Below the pieces are notes generated by a model. It had not been told where the DNA came from. It did no database searches and was given only the letters and a program-made list of their open reading frames with translations. A program made the position numbers and the translations under genes. A stretch of 64,000 bases of DNA. Source: Immersiella caudata. Taxonomy: Eukaryota > Ascomycota > Sordariomycetes > Sordariales > Lasiosphaeriaceae. Below are positions 1-13,090 of the stretch, piece by piece; within the stretch, counting starts at the first letter, position 1; every line of letters starts with the position of its first letter. The stretch is taken from assembly GCA_030512335.1 (NCBI GenBank), contig JAULSU010000002.1, positions 3,596,001-3,660,000 on the forward strand. Direction: 5' to 3'.

Positions 1-3000
1 CGATTAGCTGACATTTGCTGATTCCACTCCGAGTCCACAGGTCTCTCCCGAGCCATCTCCTTCATTCGTGCCCACCGGCACTTGCACTTTTCCCAAGACT
101 CAACCACGTCAGTCGAAAACTAGTGAGACCAGGCTCATCTGGCCCGGCAAGGGGATCCATCAGCTACCAGATACCATCCACCACCATGACTCCATATCTG
201 GTACACATCTGGACCCCAGCCCCCCGCTTCTCGCTCCTGTCGGAGGATTTGCAGTCATGACATATCTTGGCAATACGTTGGGTGCCGCCATCACGAAACA
301 GCCTACTGCTGTATAGGGGAGGGGTGTGTCCTGTGTATGTGGTGTCTCGGTCGGTTATCCCTATCGCGGTAAGTAACTAACCTTCTTCTTGTTCATCTCC
401 CGGCTTCTCAGCACGGGACAGGGACCAGCATCGAGATGGATTTGAATCTGGCCCCTCTTCCCCCACCCCGTCTCGCAAACACCCTTTCGTGCAACTTCCA
501 CATACGGCAAGCGGGTCCATGGTGGTGCGCTGGTCTCCGTCCGTCTGCTCCTCAAGGAGCCGACTAGCACGCTCGTTGTGATGCGAGGTGGAGTGGTGGT
601 TTGACGACAGCTCAGGACAGACGCGTCCAGTCCTGGTGTTGTGGATATCACCACCACCGCCACTCCGTACTCCAGCCGTCAGCTCACTGCCGCCCCAATC
701 CTATCAGTGCCGATCGGATTTGACGGGTTGGCTCTCCGCAGTGGTGTCCTGTCAGTGCCTGGGCAGTAAGGTTCTCTCCTCTTGCCTGCTCCCATGCCCG
801 TCCGTCGCCACAGCAAAGCAAGCACGGTTCAATGTGCGCGCAGGAGTCTACCTGTCATGACCCACTCCACACAGTCCATGTCCCGGCCCGATCAGGGGAG
901 AGGCGCTGGCTTCTACTAATCTACATGGTGGACGTGCCGGAGCGGGCATTACTGACCACGGAACACCAACTGGCTAAACCTCTTGGTACCCGGCCTGTTT
1001 GGGAAGGTAGATCGCGTGTCTTTATCGTTGGGGGCACTTGATGCATGCGTGTAGTGGGTTTAGGTAGGTGGCATGTTGCATCGTTCGTTCCGAGTTGTTG
1101 AAACCTTGCGGTGGGAGAAAAAGTTTATCGGTATTGTTGGTCCCCTCGGTGTGAGATTGGACGAAGCAGAGACTTCTAGAAGGTCGGTACCTATATAATA
1201 TGTGCGCGGGCAATTAATCGCTGCCGCTGTCATGGCAAGTTTATCCCGAGTCCGATGCAACCAGGTTTGATACTCCAGAGAGTTAGGTAGGTAGATACGT
1301 TGTATTCGTGTGTCAGGTGTTTATTAATAGGTGTCATATGTAGCTTTGATATTGAACATGATTGGTATCCCTACCTATACTGCGTAGCTGTCTGGTATTA
1401 GCTTTCACAAGCCCGATAGGTATTCGAGCTCGGCGTTACTTTTGTCAAGTGTGTTGTGATATGGGAATAACCTCTTTGGTCTGAACGAGCTGGATCGGAC
1501 TCTCACCCGAAAGGACCCGACATGGGGAGTGAGAAGAAGACATGGAGCTGTCGGTTGGTTCGGTCCATCTTCCCGAATACCCGTCCCAGTGCAGAGGCAG
1601 AGCACATCACACCAACGTCTGGATGTCGTTCTCAACAACCATGGATGTGCCTGAGCTTGAACACTCGTATTCGCTTGCGACATACCAGGACCGGGAACTA
1701 CCAGGGCCATGAGGGCCACACGCCTGTCTACACAGCACGCACAAAAGGCAGCATCTCACCTTGCTCTGGAGGAGCAAGGGAGGGGCGTGGATTCTGGCTG
1801 CACTGCAAGCAAACCGTTTGGGACATCCCCTGGATGCCAAAAGGTGGAGGTGGGCGAATGGGGGCGCAGTGAAGGGTTAGAGTCGTGGGTGTCGCGATTG
1901 GTCATTACTTGGTGAAAGTAATCGCCGATGGTAGTGCTCACGGACCGAAATGGCAAGTGGGACGTAGGGGTTTGAGCATCGTTTCTTGTGGCGCACCGGC
2001 CGGGGAAAGATCACGGCCGTTGTGTTGAGTGCTGATGTGCGTGCGTTCCCCTGAGCGGGAGGCAGGTAATCAAGTGGAGTGCTCTGTGGGTAGCCAAGGT
2101 AGCGTCGGGATCCCGCCGGCGGATGTGCTCATCTCCTGGGGTGGCTGAGGTTGGACACCGAGCGAGTGAGTGCTTTGGCGGGATGTGATATTGCAGTTTC
2201 CAGTTCCTCGGGTGGCGCTTAGGGGGAGGTTCCAATGGGGTCGGAATTTGAGCATCCCGTATGCTGGTATTGACTTGTGATAATGACGCGGGGGGCGGGG
2301 GGCGGTACGATGTCCTACGTTGCATTCAAGACCTGATATCTGAAAGCCGATCTCCCGCGCCTCCATGGCGGCGCAAGATCTCTGGCATCGCCCGGCGCAT
2401 AGCCGGCCTAAGGAGCGCAGTTGCAGGTGATGTGGTGTCTCACACGTGTAAGCGCCGGTTGCCATTTGACGGCAGGTCTGGACCGCTGTCAGTGAGTATC
2501 TTGCCGCTAGGCTTCTGTAATCCGCCTGGATGTTAGGTGTGCTGCGCGGCCGCAGTGCCCGTTCATGTCGTGACAGAGCCATGGTACGCTGGGTTGTCGA
2601 GATTACCTCTGTCCTCTGCGCAGGCTCAACTGCAACAGTCCTGGAAGCATCACCAGGGGGTTTGTGCGTCCACTGCCTCAATTCTCAGCACTTTTATCGG
2701 TCATCAGCCCCTGAAGTGTAAAAATAACCGTCAGCCAAGGCAGACCAGAAGGATAGCAGGTAGGTAGACGTTTGAGGACTGCGCAAGTGCGGCGACCTGT
2801 CGTCTAAAAGAACATCCAGCAAGGACACAGAGTATCCGACCATCAACATCTTGTCTCCCAACACACCGTACTTTTTTCGAGCCGTTTGGACGATGAGGGC
2901 CCTTTGCATAAAATCCTTTCCGTGCTGAGCACGGGCAGGCAGGGCAGATCCTCTGGCATACTGGCTGTGCCACATGTAAGCATACAACAGTGACAAACGC

Positions 3001-5151
3001 TAATCTGCGTTGGGGAGGAAATGAGTCCCGAATTCCGACATCCTTGGTAGAGTTTTCTTCAATGCCATGAAGTCAAAAGATGGAGGAGCTCAGCACTTGA
3101 AAGTGAGCGTACGGTCTCACTCGTCCTGAACTATGACATGTCGCATGAAGTGAACAGCGGAGCGCCGCTATTACAGCCAGCTGATTCAGAGTGGAAAAGG
3201 AATTCGGCAAGATTTCTCGGATGTCAATGTGGCGCGGATTCTCTTAGAGCCGCCAGTGTCGGAACCGTCCAAGTTGCAACGAGTTCGACGAAATGCCAAG
3301 GGCGGCCAGTTTCAATGTAACGGCGTGTGCTGAGGTGGGCGCCAGTCTTATGAGGTTACAATTGAAAACGTCGTTCCTCAAAGCGCTTGGCCAGCCGATG
3401 CTTTCCGACTCGAAGTCGTCGTGTGCGTGGCGCATCATCCTGCGACCTGTTGATGTTTGGCAACGAGTTGCTAACACCTTGGCAGGCGCAGCCGAACTTC
3501 AGGCAACAGCCGGGAAGCTTTGGCGACAACAAGGTAGCTGGTCCCTAAGCGCAATGCCCAGGCTCGATCGTGTCGAAGATAGATGAGGACAAGAGATCGA
3601 GAGGAGACCTGCCTCGTTTAGAGATCTTTGTCGTTGCAAGAGAGAGTCCCGCTGAAAATTTTCGGGTCTTGAAATGGAAGGTTAGTCTTCAATATATTTG
3701 AATGGAACCTTGTGACTAACCTTGATGGACCTCCCGTGCCGAGTAAACAATCAGCCCTATGGCCAAGAGCACGCTGGCTTCACATGCTTCAGCTTCAACC
3801 GCAGGAAGCCGCATCGGCTCATCACATTCCCCGGGATACAGACTACATGTGCATCATCTGGGGATGGGGTGTAGGACCAGAATTGTTCCACTGGTGTTCA
3901 GTTGATGGACCACTTCTTTTCTCGATGGTCGCTGGTCGCTTCCCGTCGCGGTACGTTGCAGGGTACCTTAGGCATCGCCCCACGCTCAATCGATCGACCA
4001 TCGAGGCGCTTCAAATTGCCCACTCCAGCATTCACAATTGGCTTCCCGACTTGCTCCACAATCGAATCGCCGTGCCGTAGAGGCTCGATGCTCCACAACG
4101 CGACCTGGACGCCGGGGAGCCTGCCATATCATGGGTTGGAACGGCGGCTCATGAAGGGGACCGGGACGGGCGAGGAATTTGCGCAACCCACGAACATGAC
4201 TGAGTCTTCGAGAACAAAGCGATTCAGCTCACTGATGACTTGGGGGTGACATGGCTGCGAATTTGCAGGCTCTCAGCCAGAGCCTCAATGCAAGTTGCCT
4301 GAATCACACAAACGTTGGTATCCATAGCGGCCTTCGCATCAAGTGTCGATTTTGATTGCAGCCCGAATTAACGACTGCTTTGGCTGTTGCGAGCCCGTGG
4401 GTCACGGGAGAAGAAGAAGACAACAAGGAGCCTCCCTGTATCTTGCAGGAAAGTCGCGGGTTCAGTTATGGGGTGCTCTGAGATGAGAGGAGGATATCTT
4501 GACGGATCGTAAAGCTGGTGTTTGGTTGAAGTTTTGACGCTGGTGAGTTGCAAAATGCCTCACCGAGTTCCTGTTTACCCAGAGTCTGGGAGGCAGTTGC
4601 GTGTGAGCGTCAACGTCGCACCGGGTCGTACTTATAACCCCTTTCAAATCTCAGTGACGAGGGCAAGCGTCTTGAGTTGATTGACTGACTGCTGAGTAAG
4701 ATGGTTTTCTTTTGCGTCTATTTTGAGGGTTAGGGCTGGGCGCGAACACGTCTCCAAATCGAAGCCTCTGCTGCATCCATTTAATTCCGCCCAAAGCAGG
4801 GAAGGCCGGACCTGGTCGTCGATCACCAAGTTTTGGCGCGCCGGCATTGATTGGATTCTGCCGGCCCCAACAAGTTGTCGTGGTAAATTTTGCAATTGAC
4901 ACATTCTTTCACCGTGTATTTTGTTTTTCTCTGCTGTGTGCGTACGGAACACGAGCGACGGTAACAACGTGTGTGTACGGATCGTCGGGAATGGGGTAAC
5001 GTGCGACGCGATTCCCTCGACCTATTTGTTCTGTCCGCCGCCGAGTTTCGCGTCCGCATTGCCTTCCGGCTCTCCCGGCACCGCTCCAACATCCGGAGGC
5101 TCCTTCTCAAATCCACGCCGCGGCCAACGACCGGACTAGACTACCGACGCG
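1..5151. other. Gene-poor stretch, no supportable gene
   Basis: I see no coding region here that I can support. Open frames on both strands are short, overlap each other, and show no recognisable domain or convincing splice pairs. The stretch has scattered short GTAGGTAG-type runs (around 1062, 1285 and 2758) and a telomere-like GGGTTAGGG at about 4727. It could be a gene desert, old degraded repeat DNA or non-coding transcription units. The last few hundred bases are presumably the promoter and 5' leader of the PQ-loop gene at 5152. Confidence 0.5.
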
Positions 5152-6150
5152 ATGGCGTGGCTCACGACGATTACGGGCTACCTGACGCCCATATTCCTGA
5201 TCATGTCGCCGGTCTTGTCGTATAGCGACCAGGCCTACTCGATGCACCGCAGCAGGTCGAGCGCAGGTTTCTCGCTGGATATCCCTCTGATCATGCTGGT
5301 GGCTTCGCTATGCAGGTCCGTAAACAACCTCACATTCCCATTTTCCCAACCGCGACCCTGCGCTCACCGTCCGACAGGATATTCTACTACCCCGGTGCCC
5401 GGTTCGATGTCGCCCTGCTCATCCAGTCGCTCGTCATGGTGGTGATCCAGGCGATCCTGTTGAAGATTGCCCTCGACAACCGGCCCGCGCCAGCCTCGAA
5501 GGGTGGAGACGGTGCTGTCCCATTCGCCCGTGCCAACGAGGGCTTGTGGGAGCGGGCGCGCCCGTATAAGTTTTGGCAGTGGAGATCATCGAAACCGTGC
5601 GTAGAGTTCTGGCTGATGCGCTTTGGCTGGCGATTGCAGAAAACTGACATCTAAGTTCAGATACTGGCAGTTCATCCTGTCGCTCTTCATTGGTCTGACG
5701 GTCTGCGAGCTCATCCTTGCGCCAGTGCACGGCGTGTATCCCATTTATTCGTCGTTCATCGGATACGCTGGGCTCACCATCGAGGCCACGCTCCCGTTGC
5801 CGCAGATTCTTGCGAACAGGAGACTGAGGTCATGCAAGGGTTTTCGCTTTTCGGTGCTCGTAAGCTGGCTGGTGGGCGATGCCATGAAAATGGCTTGGTT
5901 TTTCACCTCTTCCACCTCAATTCCATGGGCCTTCAAGATCTGCGGTATCTTCCAGGCCGGCTGCGACTCCTTCCTAGGAGTGCAGTATCTTATGTACGGC
6001 AGCGGGCCATCGCTTCCGACCGTAATCAAAGAGCACCCTCTTTCCGAATGGCCAGAGTCGCAAAACCCTTTCGCGAGTCCCAATCCCCATTCGAGTGGGC
6101 GGGATACGCCTTTGGGTCGACGAACCTCGGCAACGGAGAAGAAGATCTAA
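5152..6150 (+). CDS. ANY1: PQ-loop repeat membrane protein (SLC66A2/Any1-like)
   Basis: A three-exon model (5152-5315, 5378-5596, 5661-6150) gives 290 residues. Both introns (62 and 64 bases) have GT-AG ends and keep the frame. The protein is mostly hydrophobic with about seven membrane segments. It has two PQ-loop-like turns: one near residues 20-40 (LSYSDQAYSMHRSRSSAGFS) and a canonical one near 172-187 (LPLPQILANRRLRSCKGF). This layout, and the short polar C-terminal tail, fits the SLC66A2 (PQLC1)/yeast Any1 branch. Those proteins sit in endosome/Golgi membranes and affect phospholipid asymmetry, opposing flippase function. That role is family knowledge; the sequence shows only the fold. 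The start codon is the first ATG in frame and begins directly with a hydrophobic segment. Assignment to PQ-loop is firm; the exact Any1 orthology is an inference. Confidence 0.88.
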
Positions 6151-9100
6151 GCATAAACGTAATAGAGGGAATAGATAATACACATGGCTTCGGTTCCTTT
6201 GGGCTGTTTCGGCATACCAGCAATGATTTTGAGGCGTCTCGATTGCGATGAGTTTCAGTTCGGAGCAGCGATGAGCCGCCGCCAACCAGCCTCTCAGCTA
6301 GTCTTGTTGTCCTTCTCGGTCAGACTTTCGCTCATTAACCTTGCTCAGACGTTAGGTTGGGGTCGAGAATAGCGGTCTGGTCTGCAAACCCGGATGGCGG
6401 GCGAATTGGCGCTCTTGACTGAGGTGCGTTGAACATGAAGACCTGTTAGGACGAAACGCCCAACCACCCCATGACTCTTTCAGGGCGGAGGCACAACAAC
6501 TCAAAGAATCACTCAAAATTCGATTTATTCTGGTTTGATGGCCTCAAAATAATTGTTCAATCTTTTTCGGCATTGAAATATTTACGTGCGAGCTAGAAAC
6601 GTCGATTGGGTCTTCACCATGGAAGTCCCTCCTTAGCAGGTTGTCACGACTCCTCACCACAACCCCGAGAAGAGAGACGAGCAGAACTGTGGGATTGAGC
6701 AAGTGCACTTTTTTCTCCTCTTCATTGCTCAAATCGACTTCTTTCCGTTGCATTTGTGGTTCCTCGTACTGACGATTGCAAGTTGTGCCATCGAATACGA
6801 ATCTTCGGTGTATCGTCGTCTGTTGATTGAGAGGGACAACAAGACCCCTGAGACGACACTCAATAACGGTTTGGGATATTGTTCGGCTGAAAGTATACGC
6901 GTCCTCGACAGGGCCTTGATCCACCGCCAGCTCTTTGGTACGCAAGCGGTGTGCGCTACCATAGCCAGAGCTACTATACTCTCAAAAAGTTGCCTCTGCC
7001 GTCGAGTTCGGTCTGTCTTCTGGAGTTCTCAACCTCTCAACTTCTGGTTCTGCTACCAGCAAACAATCAGCCCTCATCTTACAGCTCGATATCTAGATAC
7101 GGAAGCAGCAGTGCCATCCGGAGTTCAACATACGATCTTGGTCTCCCGGAATCCTCCTTTGGGAAAGTGGAGGGCATTCCAACCTGGCTCCCTCGAGGTC
7201 TTCCAGCTCCAAGCTGTGGCGCTGTTTCGTTGAATGTTGAGTTCAATACAGGGTCGATGTTGGTGCTGCTGGACGAAACCCGCTCAACCATCTCGCCACC
7301 CTCCTTGATCAACAGTGTCGCTACTCTTTTATCTCTTCGACGCTCTTCTATCAGATCGGTTTCTCAACACTCGGTGTTGCTACCAGAGGCTTGTGCTCTG
7401 CACGAGGACCTGCCGAAGACTCATCTTGCTGGTTCTCCTTCATTGCCGTCGCCACAGGAGTCGGCGTGGGGATAGTCTGTGGAAGTCAGCATCTGTTATT
7501 CGACCCAAATACCATCAACACATACCTAGCCTGCTGTGGTCCGTTGAATTTAGAGCCAGGTTGAGCTCTGGGAAAAGAACCTCGCGGCTGAGTTTTGGCG
7601 ATTGTACCCCACCGCCATCCAGCACGCCTACCGCCGTTCAGCCTCCTCGCCCCTTTCGAGCCGCTTTCGAGGTCAAAAAACCGCAACAGCTTGGAACCGC
7701 CTTTGATCACGCTCCTTGTCTCGGTCGCTCGTCACCATCGTTCTCGCTGGCCATCCACGGCCGTTCCGAGTCTCTCCGGCCATCTATTTGAGCATTTTGT
7801 CGTGAGGTTATTTCGGAACCCCTCGCCCCCTCCTCGACACAGCAACGAGTCACCTGGCTGCACGGGGAGCGCATTACGGCCCCCGCTTTGGTCACCAGCA
7901 GGTATTTATTTCTTGCCCTGAGGTTCTCGCCAGAATTTTCTTTCCTCTTGCCAGCCACCAGCGGCAGATCTTGAGCTTTTCTTTCCAAACCTCAGCTTCG
8001 ACTGCGCAACCCCAAGGTACTTTCGAGCCTCCAGCCGCGCTTGCAGGTAAGTTGAACGCCATATCACCATAACCACGTTTACACACATCTACTCCGTTGT
8101 TTTTGCCCTTCTCGTGGGCGCCGTCAAATTTGGAGTTTCAACGTCCCTCCGTGGTGCGTCACACTTCTGCTTAGACGGCACCCTCCAGCCCTTCCCCCAA
8201 CAGGCCACCTTCCCTGGGCCTCTTCAAAAATTTGTCACTATCTCTCGCCTGCGGCGGAAAGACAGGTACAGCCTAGATAATTCTGGTTCGTCTTGGTTTA
8301 TTGTTGGGGGCTGCACTGACAGCAAAACACCCCTTCATACCTCTTTCCGTTCTTATGGCATTGGCCTGATTTTACTGCTCATCTCCCTCTGCTGTCACAC
8401 ACAGTAACTATCCCTCGCTCACGGCGGAACGGCTGGTGCAGTTCAAGCTGTTTATATTTGGACCCATTCCCTCACAACTTCCACCGGCAGAACAAACAAT
8501 CGCGTTGAGAACAACACTGACACAACTCTTAACAGCCATCAAACCCCACACCTCTCTCCACTCGGGCATCCTTCGGGTTCCAGGTAAGCATTCTTTTTTT
8601 CTTCTTCTCCGTGTGACTACACAGGGTCTTTGTTTGTTTTACCCTCACACCACACACTTCTCTTCAGGACTTAGTTTTAGTGCTGTTTCCTGATTGGCTT
8701 GTGTATTCAACACCAAGGGCTGGAGTGGGTTTCAAGACTCAACCGGCGCTCTTCCTGGTTGGCTGTTGCATCCCAAGGCGGAGGTCTCGTTTCGTCTGAA
8801 ACATACTCTTACCTGCTAGGCTCTTGCATCCCATCATTGGAAGCGCCCCATGGTTGGCTTTTTGCCTTCGTTTCCCGAACACTGACCTTTCAACCTCGCC
8901 CCCTCCTCGTTTTCCAGCTTCTGGTTTCCTTCCTCTTGCATCACGTTTGGGGAAAACACCGAGTGGTATTTCAGCCTCTCCCCCTTCTCATCTTCCAGAT
9001 TATACTCTCCTTCCCTTTGCATCACCCTTCATCAAGACCTCGTTCGCTTGCTTCCTCCTGACCCACCTCCGTCTCCAACATCTATCTACTCCAAGCGAAG

Positions 9101-9701
9101 ATTTGCGGACTCGAGTTGGTCTTCTCACCTTTACCTGCAGCACGAGATGAGGTTCGTCTTCAAGCACATTTCTCCCATTCACTGGTCGGCTTCCCTACCC
9201 CCTCTCCCAGTATCCTCTTTTCCCTCTCGCTTTCCTCTTAGATCTACCACCTCATTCCTTGGCTCGTCACACTCCCAAGAAGATTTCGTCCCGACTCTTC
9301 ACTACTGCTTCACCTTTCTTCACTTGGCCATAGCCACCTGATTCCTCTCTCCCTTCTCAACCTCCTCTTCCATTCCAGACTGAGTTGTTGTCCGAAGCCA
9401 CAACATTTACCAACTCAGGTTGTGAGTATCGTCCACTTGGTACTTGTTGGCCAAGACACATTCGCAGCATAAATCATCCTCTCAGCTTCCTCCAGGAGAT
9501 TATTTCCCCCCTTTCTTCCCACGTTCCTTTCGTCTGGTTTTCGTCCAATAAATCACTCTTTTTGGCCGAATATCTGGTTCTCAAGCTAATCGAGTACTGG
9601 CTATCAGGCTATATATTCACGACGAGAAGCACCGTTCTCCGGTCAAGACTTCAGTCTTTTGTCCTCTGAGCCCCAACCTCGAGGACGAACAATCAGCAAA
9701 C
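6151..9701. other. Long pyrimidine-rich intergenic/leader region
   Basis: No confident gene. From about 7480 to 9680 the plus strand is strongly C+T rich and contains several donor-like sites (GTAAGT at 8047, GTAAGC at 8583) with downstream YAG sites. This suggests a long intron-containing 5' leader and promoter for the gene at 9702. An imperfect 57-base direct repeat occupies 8888-8944 and 8969-9025. On the minus strand a possible small spliced unit around 7079-7710 was considered, but its frames do not join cleanly. Confidence 0.45.
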
Positions 9702-11083
9702 ATGGCCGGAACACCCGTCAAGCAAAGCTTCCAGACGCTTGAGAGCCAGAAGCGGCTCATGGCGGCGCTGTTGGCGAGCCTGCCCGGCACCGTGAAGATC
9801 GACTACAACGGTAAGTTAATGTTTTCCCCGTGTCCTCCTCCTCCGTCCGGCCGCACCTCCACTCTCCGTCGGAGCCGTGGCGTTCTGAACAAGACTTGGG
9901 TCGCCGAGAGGAGCTGCGTTTGCCTGCACTTTCTCCTGAGTCGCAACAAGTCGCTGATCAGTTCTCCACGTCATCCAGCAGTCGCCAGATGCTACGGCGG
10001 TGGCGCGACAGCCTCCGCTGTCGAGCACCAGTGCCGGGCCGTCCGAAAGATGGCCATCGCCATGACGCTCTGCGTCAACCAGGGGCTTGATCCGCAACGG
10101 GTCACCCCTGACATTGTCAAGACGGTGACCAAGGATATGAAGGACGAGGGTATGCCTTGAGTCGTCAAATAGAGGCTTGGAGAACAAACAATGGATTGCT
10201 GACGCACCGCTCCAACGCAGAACTTCATCGTATTTACGGCACCAGCACGCCTGGTGGCCTCGGCTACCAGGTCCAGAACTTGAAGGCCGTGGGCAAGCGC
10301 ATGAAGGATGCTGCTGACAATGGCGGGGACCCTGTTGCGGCCTTCAACTCGCCGACCACTCCGGGTAGCAGAAAGCGCGTCGCCCTTGAGACTGCCAGCG
10401 CTCCCCGTTCTCGTGCCCGCGCCCCGCCCACGGGGGGTTCATCCACTCGTCGCCCTCCCAAAAAGGTCAAGAAGGAGGAGTTCACGACCAAGGACTCCTC
10501 CTCCTCCGAGAAGGACTACGAGGAGCTCGATTTGAGCCCGACCCCCGTCCGCCGCAAGCGCTCCGACTGGGGCACGGCCACGGCCACGGCCACCGACATG
10601 AGCCGTGCTTCGACTCTCGTCAATGAGGACGAGGCCGCCGCCACCCCTGTGAAGGACGGCAAGAAAGCCATTGACAGCAAGAAGGCCACGCCCAAGACGG
10701 CTTCAAAGAGGGATCTCACAGATGACGAGATGGCTGAGTCCCTCATCATGAAGCCCAGGGTGAAGGCTTCCCAGACGCCTGCTGCCATGTCGAACACGCC
10801 TGTCAGCACCCCGGCGCAGCCCTACTCGGGCTACACCACAACCATGGCTCAGCCTGCCACGGCCGCTCCCGGCTATGGCAGCCCGACCGCGGCTAGACTC
10901 GCCAGTCAACTCTTCAGAGGCAGCTCAGTCCCATCTCCCGCCGCTCAGCACACCACATCTGCCCCGTACCATGAGCCTGCCAGCAACTTCAGCATGGCTA
11001 CAGGTCACATGAACATGGCCATGGCCATGGGTTACGAGGACGACGACCACGATATTTACGATGACCACTCCGGTGAGATCTAG
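9702..11083 (+). CDS. Hypothetical nuclear-type protein with basic, low-complexity body
   Basis: Three exons (9702-9810, 10012-10149, 10221-11083) give 369 residues. Introns are 201 and 71 bases; the acceptor at 10012 was chosen because it restores the phase. I do not recognise the protein. The first 100 residues are compact and helical-looking, ending in a Gly-rich turn (IYGTSTPGGLGYQVQNLKAV) that resembles the end of the small N-terminal helical domains seen in many fungal nuclear proteins. The rest is disordered: Ser/Thr/Pro/Ala rich with basic clusters (RRPPKKVKKEE, likely a nuclear localisation signal; also SKRD and RRKR), and an acidic C-terminus (EDDDHDIYDD). A role on chromatin or in transcription is an inference from composition only. 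The long pyrimidine-rich leader upstream is typical of fungal regulatory genes. Confidence 0.75.
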
Positions 11084-13090
11084 GTAGACCCACTCAGGTC
11101 CCTGACGGACAGAAGACGGAGTACCAATTGGACATGAGACGGGACCACCCCTCGGGAGGCAGTCCAGCTCAGGCCACAACAACTCTTTCTCGCCGTTTCC
11201 ATTCATATGACTCACCTCGAAGAGGCCTTCACCACCCGTTCTCACGTTTTTTTTTGTTTTTTTTTTTTTTACTTTTTCACCTGGGAGCAGCCAGCGCACC
11301 TACCTTTTTCTACATATAGGGAGCAGCACAGCAAACCACCATCATGAAGTTTGCCTTGAGTTGTAGTCCGGATCGGTCAGTTTTTCAGTCACGCCACTCA
11401 GTCTTGAATTTTTCTTTTGCAGCTCGATTGATCGGTCGCCCTTTGCTCATAATACCAGCAAGCGCACGTCCCCTTCTCGCTAGTCAGTTTCGTCGCAGGG
11501 TTTTGTTTCGGCTGCCACGCCAGTTGAAAATGGATGGGGGTACGAGAGAGTGCTTGGAGTTTGGGTCAGGATCACGTCGTGGATGGGATGGAGTACTTGG
11601 AGTTTTTAGTTCCGTCGGATGACATAGATGGAATGCATGGTGGGATGGATGGGACAATAAATCCCAGATTGATTTTGTAGGGTTATTTTGTCAAGTTGAA
11701 TTGGTACCGGCCATGAATGCATACTGGTCGCGTGTCACAGAAATAGGGCACGTGTGAGATGAGTTATGGTGTTGTGTGTTGAGACGGGATGGAGTTTTGT
11801 CAACGCCACACACATGCCCTAGAGCTGCAACGCGGACAAGTTCAGACAGCATCGCGGCAATCCGCGTCCAGTTAACGCCATCCGCGTCGAATTCAATCCG
11901 TTTTTCACAGACTCACTAGCCCTTCCCGCGATGGAGAACGGGTTGACGTCCGGCGGACAAAAACGTTTAGTCGTCTGGAGAAACATGAGGATTTTGCGTT
12001 TAGATGTCACACTTTCCAACTGTAACCGTTGATAACAAAAAACGCTTGGACCAAGGCATTTTGATCTCCTGTCTCGTAGTTGTGCGCCAAACTCAACAGT
12101 GTGCCTGCCCATATTGGTGATTTGCCCCTGAGGCTCTGAAACTGTCTGGTCAACCCACCGACATCCAGTGCCGCTCTTTCGTTATCCCCCACGCCGTTTG
12201 AGAAGACTGCTTCCCAAAGGCTGTTCCAATGTTCCATTGGCTCGGCTAACTATAAGGATGCGCCCATCGCACATCATCTTCGGGGCATCTGTCAAGTCGG
12301 CGGTCATTGCTGGGTCGCGGGAGTGGTTCGGGCTCATATGCACTCCCTGTTGCGATGCTAGACGGGCCGGTGATTGCAAGGCAAGTGGTTGGTTGTGTTG
12401 AGATAAAGGACATGTCTATGGCCCCGATGAGGAGACGCGAGGGTGTGATGCGGTCTACCACCTTGATGATCCACATCCTGATTACCTGCAAAACAGTTCC
12501 AGGAGGGGTATTATCTCCATTTTCAGGTCCCTTGCGTTGAACGCTTTCATCGTCCCGAATCCAACCCCCTGCACTGCGAAAAGGGGAATTTGTTAACCCT
12601 CACAAGCAAAGCCCAAAACATCATAATACAGTCAACACCAACCTAGATAGAAAACTATATAAAAACAGACATATAAGGGGAAGGGGGATAAAAGGCGTTA
12701 TAATAAAACGCGAGAAGAGACACCAAGTCCTTAAAGGGTGTTGAGAGAGTACCGCGAGAGTCTTGGCGGTAAGAAAGTGAAAAGCCTTACAGACCGTAAC
12801 AACGGTGGACGTCCTAAGACGGTGTCATCTTCTAGATCTGAGGAAGCTCCGCTACCTGTTTTTTCCCTTGTACCACTTATTTAATCCTGGAAGAAAGTGC
12901 ACCAAGGATATCGCCCGTTGTCTAGACGGTAAGCCCCTTGAGTAACAGAGTAAACACCTGTGCTTATAAGATAGATTCCTCTCATCCAGTACATAATCTG
13001 TCTAGTGTGCTCTATGCTGCGCATCATCAAATCTGTAACACGCTTTCCTCCTATCCTCTTCGTTTTTAGCTCCATGTCTTTTCCCATTCC
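11084..13090. other. Intergenic region, nothing coding seen
   Basis: This is the 3' side of the 9702 gene and the 3' side of the reductase gene on the other strand. It contains a T-rich homopolymer tract at about 11248-11271, just after the stop of the upstream gene, and a series of GGATGG-type near-repeats around 11530-11660. Short open frames are not convincing. Confidence 0.5.

Noticed and set aside
2070..2681. 203-codon minus-strand frame
   Set aside because: Composition rich in His/Arg/Pro/Thr without any motif; neighbouring frames on the other strand are equally open.
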